Source: Ectobius pallidus (Eukaryota > Arthropoda > Insecta > Blattodea > Ectobiidae). Taken from it: 64,000 bases of DNA. A program made the position numbers and the translations under genes. The DNA lies in the NCBI GenBank assembly GCA_964059195.1, contig CAXKWD010000009.1:150283890-150347889 (forward strand), in the 5' to 3' direction. This document shows positions 52,296 through 62,600 of this stretch, piece after piece (the first letter of the stretch is position 1; the number at the start of each line of letters is the position of its first letter). The notes below the pieces were generated by a model. The model saw nothing but the letters and a program-made list of their open reading frames with translations, made no database searches and had not been told where the DNA came from.

Positions 52296-52329
52296 ATTAT
52301 CAGGTAATGTCCAACAGAGACAATAATCT

Positions 52330-53512
52330 GTGGTTCATGAATGCATATGCATATGTCTATGTAAAAGGTGCATCTCATTAAAAAGTCCTTGAGAGTTCTT
52401 TTGAAATATTTGCATTTGTTTTAAATACACAATAATTGAATGGTCTTGGTAAGCTTGTTGTATATCTGTATTGCAGGAATAATAAGTGCCAGTCTATGCA
52501 AATCATGAACACTGCAATTGGTTTGAAATATTATCAATCATATAACATGTAACAGAGTATATAAATATTTTCCCTTGTGAAAGTGAGTACTTTAAATTTT
52601 TCAGATTTTTTTTTACATGATTCTCTTTTCTTCTTTCCACATATTATTCTCATCACTCGTTCCTGTAATTTAAATATTTTGCCCTTTGGAAGAGTTGCCC
52701 CTGAATATGATTCCATACCTGATTACAGAGTGAAAAACATGCAAAATATACCATGCGTACAGCTCTTGCTGTCATATACAAGGAATGGGGGATAAAGCAT
52801 GGGATCTATATTTGTTTTGAAAATGTGAGACCATTCAAAATTTTGAAACCTACAAATGAAAGGACAGGGTGTGGAATGTATGTATAATGCAGATTATGAG
52901 TAGGCCTACTGGATAGTGAAGGAAACAGACACCCATAAACATGCATACGCGACTGCATCGTGCCACTTTAATGTATTGCAGTAGTTGAAAGCATGAAAGT
53001 CCGCATACCTACTCTCTGACCCCTTGAAGCTCGGTACGGATAGGCATTATTCCCCAAAGTTCCCATCAGCTCCTTGTCTGGCATTTCTCCCTTTGATAGT
53101 GACTACTTTGATGTAATAATTCTGTTCACATCTTGTCATATCCATTCTCACAACTAAATTACCATTGCCTCTATTCGTATAATTGTACATCACAATGCCA
53201 GCAAATGATGTGTCCATGTACTAGATAGAGATGTCACCCTCTCCCATCTGATGGAACCATTGCCTCGCTATGCCATCATTCAGAACTTTCAAGGCAAGGC
53301 ATTTCAATGAATGTCTTAACTCCTCGTGTCTAATAACTTATGTTGTGCTACTGAATTGGCCGGTTCCAGCCAAAAACCAGAAGAAACCTCCCATTATTAA
53401 TGATTTTTTAAGGATAGAAAAAATTGACCATGACAATTGAAGAGATAACTAACCTCAAATCTTCTAAACATGGAGATATATCACTCTTCTGCTGTATATT
53501 TTACATGATGGC
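52330..53512. other. Spacer between AP3B and the CRAL-TRIO gene, plus its 3' UTR
   Basis: 53.0-53.5 kb is likely 3' UTR of the CRAL-TRIO gene. The rest shows no named repeat. Confidence 0.45.
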
Positions 53513-53667
53513 TCAGTCAATAGCAAGTGTACGGAACGATCCCTCAATGCCGTGTGAATTAGCTTCCATATTCTTCTTTCCTCTTCTTTTACTCTCGTCC
53601 ACTCTGAGTGTCTCTTCTTCTCGATACCAGTTAACGTAATCCTTCTCCATCAGCGCTCGTTGCTTAG
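53513..53667 (-). CDS. CRAL-TRIO gene, last exon
   Basis: Acceptor ttacag. It encodes KQRALMEKDYVNWYREEETL, VDESKRRGKK and GIEGSFRTLAID, then TGA. Confidence 0.93.
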
Positions 53668-56600
53668 CTGTAACAAAGCATCAGACTAAGCCGTTCAGTA
53701 ATAATGGTATAAATTAAACATGATATTTAGAGGTGTTTATATTTACCATGGGATTGAGCGCAGCTCTCTGATTTTCCTCCATACTCCTCTGGCAAGATGT
53801 CCAGCGGGAAAAACTTCTCCAGAGATTCCACTGGCCCATGAAAGTGAAGCTGAAACACAGAATTACATACTACAGAGTCCCAAGAGGAAATAAGAAAATT
53901 TGTAAAATGCATGAAGAATCAAAAAGTTTGTAAAATGCATAAAGAATCAAAGGAAAAGAAAGTTACAAGAACAGTTTATGAGATAGAAATGTTTAGAACA
54001 GGTTCCTGAGAAGGATGAAATGAGGGGTCTATTAGCAATCCCGGCAATCTCCATTCTGAAAAAAGATAGGGATGCTAACTTCTAATGAAAGTTTCATGCA
54101 TTTCCTGGTACATATTTAGTGAACATGTTGAAAATCTGAGTTCTTCTTTTATGTAGGAAGTCGGATTTACAACACATTCACTAATTAGAAATTAGCATCT
54201 CTATCTTTTATCAAAATGGAGATTGCCAGGTTTGCTAACAGACCCCTCAAATAAGGAACACTTTATTTTCAAGGCTAAGTTAACAGAGATAATAAACTAG
54301 AGCCAGGAAAATGGTTAATTGCACAGAAGATAAAACAGTTACAGTTGGCACGGTCTAAACTGGCGGGTCGTGATGTCAGTTTCTTCACCAGACCAGGACC
54401 ATCTTCTTTCGTTTCACCCTCTTTGGGGTACGTTGAACCAGTCATTTCTTTGTGTGTTGTTCCTTCCTAAGTGCCCAGTATTTCTTCATTCTTTCTGATC
54501 TTCTTTTCCTCTCTTCTTCTAGGATAATAGGTTTGGACTTCAGTGTCGACCTGTCTTGGAATCTTGTATTTTCGTCTAGTTATTATTTTAGCCATTTGAT
54601 CAAGTAGTGAATTTTCTGTAATTTTTAACTCGACTAGGTCTTTTTCAGTTTCTTTAAACCAGTTGGGTTTTGTTTTGCAGTTGCGGAAGAAGTCAAAGAT
54701 TTGTTTGGTTATTCTATCAGAGTCCATTCTGAGAAGATGACCATAGAAATTTATCCTCCTTTTTCGCATAGTATCTGAAAGTTTTTCAATTTTCTTGTAC
54801 AAGGTTTCATTCTTGATGTACATTATCTTATAATCCTGAAATTTTGGTCCTATGATTTTTCTTAAAATCTTCCTTTCCTTTAGTTCAAGTTTCTCCATCT
54901 GACCTTTGAAATTCATGTTTACCGTTTCTGCCACGTACAGTGCTTCTGGTTTAATTGCTGTTCTTTAATGTTTAATTTTTGACCCCCATGAAAGGGATTT
55001 CTTGTTGTATGTATCTTTTGTTAGTTGAAAGGCCATTTCAAGTTTGTTTTTTATGGATTCCATTGTTTTGCAGGACCATCATATAGAATCCAAATATTTT
55101 TTTTCAGAGCCTTACAATAGCTAAGCTGTCACTCACTCGATACCTGTATCCACCCACCAGTTTAGAGTTTGGCAAGTGTATATGTTATTTAAACAAAGAG
55201 TTTACTGAATATTATTGCAATTATGTGTATTTTGATGTTGATTAATTTTGTGTTTTTACAAAAATTTTATTTTTAATGAGATTTTTTCTTTTTTGAAGGA
55301 AATTTTATTTTTTAGTGGAAATCACCAGTTTTGGGAAAAATATTTTTTTAAAAAAGGACTTCATATAAAAAGGACTAAGTAAAATTGTTCAAAGGACTTA
55401 ATAAAAGTATAATATAAGTGTATAGAACTAGGAAAAAATATTTATTTGAAATCAAACTAAAATAATCTCATGAGTTTTGCTATAACATATATATCCCATA
55501 TTATTTCAATACAGAAATAGCTATAAATAAATAAAGACTTTGTGGAACTTTATACAGTGAAGCAACTATAATAAAATTAATTTACTATATGAGTTGACAT
55601 AAACACACTTTTTGTTTCACTAACCATATTTTGGTATACCAAAGCAAGTGAAGCAAAAAGTGTGTTTACGTCAACTCATATAGTAAATTAATTTTATTAC
55701 AGAAATAGTTGTATAGCAGTAGTTATATCCTTGATATGCAGGTCAGGGAGGTTGTGTTACACTACAGACAAGTGTTAATAGTCAACAGGTAAAGAATTTT
55801 GAAAATGTACAAAATGAAAGACCTAAAAGCTCTTGATGGCACATGTTTGCAAAAATGCAATATTTTGTAGGCTACCACATGCACTGTACCGGCAAGTTTG
55901 TTGGTTTTAATGTGAAATAATGCCGAAATTGTATTTTCAGATGTGAAATAACACTGAAACTAAACCTTCTTTTGTTTATCAGGATAATCATAGCTCTAGG
56001 GTAAGATGTATTTTGTTACCAAATCAACAAGGCTGCTCTTCATGAACGGCTTCACAAGCAGCAAAACTTTGTCGATAAAGGGCACTGTGTTGATCACGTG
56101 GATGGCTTTCAGTCGAACAGGAAGGCATTCCTGAAAGTAGAGGACACTATTACAAACACAATCACAAGGCAAGCTACAAAGCATACGCCCAGATGTCGAT
56201 GACCTAGAAAAGCCAGAAATAAGCAAGACAATAATATGACCTTAAAATCATTAAATATGACACAAAAAAGACCATTATGGCCAAACAAAACACAAAACAC
56301 CTATTTAATGAATCACTAAAGTTCCATTGTTTGAATGTAATTCATGCTATTTTAAAAGTTTCATGGCATTGTCAACGGGAGATAACGGGACATGGAAGTG
56401 GTTCCAAATCTCTCATCCGACGTTGTGAGCTTGGGCTAGAGTGTTGGAGACCTTACTTATTGACCAGCCCTCGTAGTATCACAATTGTTGAATGATTTAC
56501 TGCAACAAGGACTTGTGAATCCGGTAAAATATATCAGGGCGGTCAGCAAAGAGCAGCAATATAACACTCACAACAGATCTTTTACAACCATTTAACTATT

Positions 56601-59600
56601 CTGAATGTAAGATAATATCTACAAATGTTACTCAAATATGACCTTAAATTGTGAAAACATGCAGAATGTGACCAAAAGCGAGGTAAATATGCTGATATGT
56701 GACACAAGAATTATGTCTAAAACAATCAGGAATGTTCAGTTCTTGTTCAAATCAATGCCATGGCTGAAATAAAAATTAGCAAGAAAATATGACATCTGGA
56801 CCCTAGCCATGGGTATCGCTTATGTATGCACACCAATACAATGCCAACATAAGATATATTTGGTATATCATATTAAGCGACATGCTCTGCTGGTTTCCAA
56901 CAAGATTAGGGTATTCTTTAACTTTCTTGGGTGTCACGGTTTTGAAGGGAAGGAGACTGAGTTCCAAAAAGAATTGGAAACACCCTGGGCTCAGTTGGTA
57001 GAGCATTGGCGTGAATAGCAAAAGGTCCTGGGTTCAAGTCCCAGCGTTGGAGGAATTTTTCTTCTTTCTATTCTCATCCTATAAAATTCACTTTGGAATA
57101 GTTCTCTTGCAATACTTCCTACACTTTCTTCAAACACCAGTACATCACAAGAATGTCATCTACACTCAAAAAGACCATGATTGCAAGTGACTCAAAATAA
57201 TGTCTTCTGCCCAGAAGATCTTATCAGGTTTGTTCCCAAAGCAAACCCATGACTGCTTGAGAATTTGCCGTACTGTGCATGTCCAGTCTATAACTTATCT
57301 GTGATTTTGTATTTTTGGAACAGTTAGAAGAATTTGGAATCGATAGTTTCTGCGTTTAATAGATAAGATATGCGAATAGAATATGTATTTTTCTTTGACA
57401 TGTTATACATGCAATATACATCGGCAATATAAACTATATTAGGGAAACTTTTAATTATCTCCCATTATTCATACACATAACCAGCCACGCTTAAAAATCA
57501 GCCATAAGGTTATTGAAGGGAGGAGTCAGGCGCATGTCTGTGATAACAATTCACGGGTGCGCAGGCAAAGAGAGTTAAGTCCACTTTCTTGTTACTTAGA
57601 ATTAGAGTGACTTAACACACTTTACCTGTCCAACATAGCTTTAGAGATGGATAAACCCATGAGGCACACATCCATAACTACCATAAATTTTTGAATATGA
57701 CTTACTCGACTCAACAGAAATGTAGAGAACATTTTTATCTATTACTCTATGGACATATCTCAATTTTTGTGGATAGTGGACTTAGCTTTCTTTGCCTGCG
57801 CACCCGCGAATTCATGGTAGAGACCGCAAACTAGGAATAACGGACTTCCCAAATACAGGATAATGAGATATAAACTCTGATAAAATGGACACTTTCTGTA
57901 TTTGCTTTCTGCAATTAGGTATAAGATCTTTGTAATTACATATGCACAAATGTGCGCATTTTCTCTCTTTATTATATATCCACAATTGACGAAGCCATGT
58001 ATTTTACAATACCACTGGTGAATAAATATCTTATCTTATCTTATCTTATCTTATACATGAACTGTCCCTGAGAACACATGGCACAGAAGATTAAAAATCA
58101 CAATCACGAATTCTCGCTTTGGGAAAGCGTGTGGAGAAAGAGGGCATGTGCGAACAATGTGTTCATGGTTTCTGACTGCTTTGGGAACAAACCTATCATT
58201 TTGGTGTGCAGTAAACTTGTCTTATGAAAAAAGAAGAGCATCATAATGATTGCCATCCTGGTGTGCATGCCAACTTATGAACGTATATTTTTTTTATCTT
58301 TCCTATATTCCCAACTTTCTCTTTGTCTGTCTGTCGACTTTATTACTCCATTCTCTCTTTCTCTTTCTCTCTCACATTTTCCTTCTCTTTATCTGTGTAT
58401 GTCACTACCTAACAAACACAGTTCTATTACCTGTATGTATATCATGAACTTGCGGATCGCTGTGATGCTGACTTTGGGCAAATGACCCAAACTGACGCCT
58501 TTCATATCAAACACGACGATGTACCCTGGAATCAGGCCATCCTCAGCCAAGCGCATGTCGTTATACATGTTGAACAACTTGAGTGATGGGACAAAAGTAT
58601 ATTTATCGGGATTGTTATCCACCAGGCGATACAAAGCAACTTTGTACCCCTCAGGAGTGGTTCGTGCGACGGGAACGAGATGACTGCAACACAAGGAACA
58701 CAGATTCAACTCCTATCCTAATTTGTTTTTAGCAAATCATTACTTAAAAAACTAAATATAAGTCATAATGGAAAATTTATAGGTCATTACTTTAACATTT
58801 TGTGTAATTTTTTCACTATTTTTAGATCATAAATGCATTTTTTATTTTGTATTTTTTCACTATTTTATGATCATTAAATGCCTTGCCCTACTTATAACAC
58901 ATCAATATGCTAATTTAACACTGTACCGCATGTATTCCATAATAATAATAATAATAATAATAATAATTACACTATATTCAAGATGGCCTGTACATCAGGA
59001 TCCATCGGGTCCCGGTTGCCAAACATTTCTGTAGTGTGAGTGCGCAGCGTGTAGTAGTTCTCTATTGTAGCTTTGGTGAGCTGTCTGTCTGATTCACAGC
59101 TGTGCAGGAACAGACTCAGATGTTCATCTGCAAGTTTCAAATTCACTATTATAAATATGTTTCACAGACACTCTCGTCTGTCTCTTTGGAATATAAAAAT
59201 TAACTTTCCACAAACAGTCAATATTCGTGATCTGTACCTGTTATCATCATTTGTAAAAACAAATTAAAACGAAGTGATGTAAACAGTGGAGCATACTGAA
59301 TATTGAGAAAAGTCAAAAATAAAAACGCTTTTAACTCCACTTACGTCAATTTAAAAAAAAACTGGACTACACTGACAGGCAAAAAAAAAAAAACGATCAC
59401 TGTAAGATTTATTGTAATTTTAAGAATAAACATAATTTCGATTGGATGTTTATACATTGTTGTTGGTGAGGATGAATTATTATGTTTATTGGACCATTAG
59501 TTATAGATACAGCTTGTCCGCTTTCTTAATATCTTCACTTTATCACCAAAAAAAACAAAAAACATCGCAATAGGTCGTTTCTGATCTGATTATCTGCACT

Positions 59601-62600
59601 AGCTCGCCATACACATTGCAAGGTGTTTCATTGTTGTATTGCGTCATTTCCTTCCAAACTGAAAGGAAACTGTCTCCCTTTGCATCGAAGTGATTCTGTC
59701 AGTAAGTTTAGTTGAAATTATGCATCTCAGTCCTGAAGACGTTGCCAAAGCTACTGCTCCAATTGATGATGGACGCAGCCTCCATTACACCGCTGCAACC
59801 TTAGGTTCACCGCACACCATGGTGCAAGAGGCCGTGAGAAGATTTTGAGAAGCAGGCAGTTATACCAGAAGATACTGGTCTGGCAGAAAAAGTATACAAT
59901 TGCAGTAATTTTATTTCAAGCACTAATTTTGATTTAATTTCTAATTTCATAATTAATTATAATTAATAATTTCTAATTTCATTAGCACTAATCTCATAAT
60001 TTTGATTTAAACTTCATTTTTTAAGATTTCTTTAAGTGATCGGTTTTTTTTTTGCCTGTCAGTGTAGTTTCTCTCATCATCGGCTGGCGAAACACTCCTG
60101 AAACTAGTCCAGTTTTAAAAAAATTGACGTAAGTGGAGTTAAAAGTGTCTTTATTTTCAACTTTTCTTAATAAGCGCTAAACTTGAGTTTTTGAGTCCCA
60201 CCTGATATTTGTGGCAAGTGGGGCTGGCCGCTCATCCAGTCCTTGAGATGGGTCAAGTGCTCCCCATGCTCTTTTGGCTGCTGGAAGACACCTTCCTTAA
60301 AGAAGTGGTTATGTACCATCCTCAAGTGAGTCTGTGAAAACAACATCCTATCAGTGATAACACTCAACACTAGTGTACAGGTGGGGGGGGGGGGAAGCAG
60401 GCCGACTAAAATATCTAAGTTGCTGATATGAGCCACTGCGCATGCCTAGCGGCATTCACAGGATAGCAAGGAATGTATTGAAATTTGTTCTAGTGTCGAT
60501 AAATTGCTTGAATTGAGAAATAATTTCACGTAATTTGCATTGCTTGTGAAAACAAACGTTTCCGTTACATCTCTTACATTTATTTACGTATCACAAAGCT
60601 CTGAAATCAGCTACAAGAGTCGGTCTGCTTTTTTTTCCCCCTACCTGTACATGGATTACATGTAGAGGTTGTTCTAGCTTTTCCTACTTTTATTAATAAT
60701 GTGGTTGTTTACCTTATGTCAAGTTTGTGAGTTTATAAGGCACATAAAATGAAAGTGAAGATGTTTCAGGAGCTGTGGAAAAAGGATATTTCATAACAAA
60801 TCACACAAGTAAACAGCGCTTAATATGCAAGCAGTATGTGTCTGTACCAGAATAATATTATAGTGTATGTACCAAATCTAATGTGCATCCAAATTTTGAA
60901 ACTTAAAATGAAAAATAAAAAAGAGTTTGTTGATGAATGGAATGTGCATTAATGGTAGGGTTTTAATTCTTATTTAATTTGTTTTATCTTACTACTGCAT
61001 TTTAAAACAACAATGGATTTGGGAATGCTAATAAATAAAGATTGGTATAACAGTTTAGGGGACTGCCTGAGTGGTCTTGTGGTTAGCATCGCAGGCTATG
61101 GATCAGCAGGCCCGGGTTCGATCCTTGCTACCTCCACTGATTTTTCTGAGGTAGGGAGGTTTGGACGCAGCGGTCAAGTGGTAGGCCAAGACCCTTCATG
61201 GATGTAGCACCACAGAGTTTAGTTTTTTAGGGAGGTATGGAATGGAGTGCACTCAGCCTCATGATACAAACTGAGGAGCTACTTGATTGAGAGGTAGCGG
61301 CTCCTGTCATGGAAACCATCATTAACGGCCATGGGTGTCAGCATGCTGACCACATCCTGCCAGCTGCCTACAGTCGAGTGGTAGGCCTAGTTCCTTCAGG
61401 GTTGTAGTTTAGAAGAATATTTTCCTGCTGTTCAATACAATTGGACAGCCCTGATATCTTGCCTCTTACCTTCTTCTAATTTGACACAACGTGTTGAGTT
61501 ATGTAACTTGTTCATTATAATCCCATTTCTGGAGACGATAATTATTTTGTAATAAACCACAGCAAAGTGACCTTGGATGGTATTTAATAGATATAACATA
61601 AAACTTTTATTGTAACTTAGCAAGAACTATATTAATTAATGTAGGAGGTTAACTAATTAATTAATTATTATTTCCTTTATAAAACCTAATTACACAGGCT
61701 TCCTAGGCTCACCCTTTATCTGGCAGACAAAATGAAAATTTATGCCCACCGGATTGGCAATGTTGCTCTCAGGCAACATGGTAATAGTGCTTACAGGCAA
61801 CAGCTACAATATCCCCAGGGCCGTGGAAAGAAAGCAAGGGCCCCAGGGACAAATTTTCCCGGGCCCCGTCAAATACAAAATTCACTACTCAACTTGCCCT
61901 TTATCATGTATGCAATAAAAAGATTGTGTAATGATATTACATAATTATTGTCAGAATGGTACCAGTACTTTATGAGATTGTCTGGTAGACAGGAAAATTT
62001 CTGTCCGTCTGACCGTGTGTCTGTAAGCCCTATAACTCAAATACGCTTTATCAGATTTTTCATAAAACTTGGTATAACATTTATAACGCCCATGGGATGA
62101 AGCCTATTGATTTTGGACCAAATCGGTTAACTGATGCCAGGCATGAAACGGAAAAATACATTAAAATGTTCTAATTAGGAACAATTTTATCTGTATGTAC
62201 CAGTTTAATCTTTTGAAAATTATGATTTTAAATGCCAAACGTTAGGAAGGCTTACTGTTGAGTCCAAAAGCAATTTTTCTTCAAGAATAATCCGTTTCAG
62301 ATTAACTGATTAATTCCATGTCACCGTTATACGACAGGACAATGCCGATAAAATAAACACATAAAACATAACTTAAGCTGTTTATTGACTTAAACAATTT
62401 TATTTTAGAGTAAATTTAGAAGGTAAAAAATAAAACCTGGTCAGCCGGGCCCCTTTTGGGGCCCAGGCCCCGAGGCTGCAGCCCCGGCTGCCCCTCCCTC
62501 TTGTCGGGCCTGAATATCCCAGGTAACATCTACTAACAATTTAGTTCATATTCTAACAGTTAGATGGCTGTAGGAAGTGTTTTTGTGGTTGGAATGCAAA

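Noticed and set aside
58028..58052. (TTATC)n as an insect telomere-like array
   Set aside because: The insect telomere unit is TTAGG; this is an ordinary short microsatellite.
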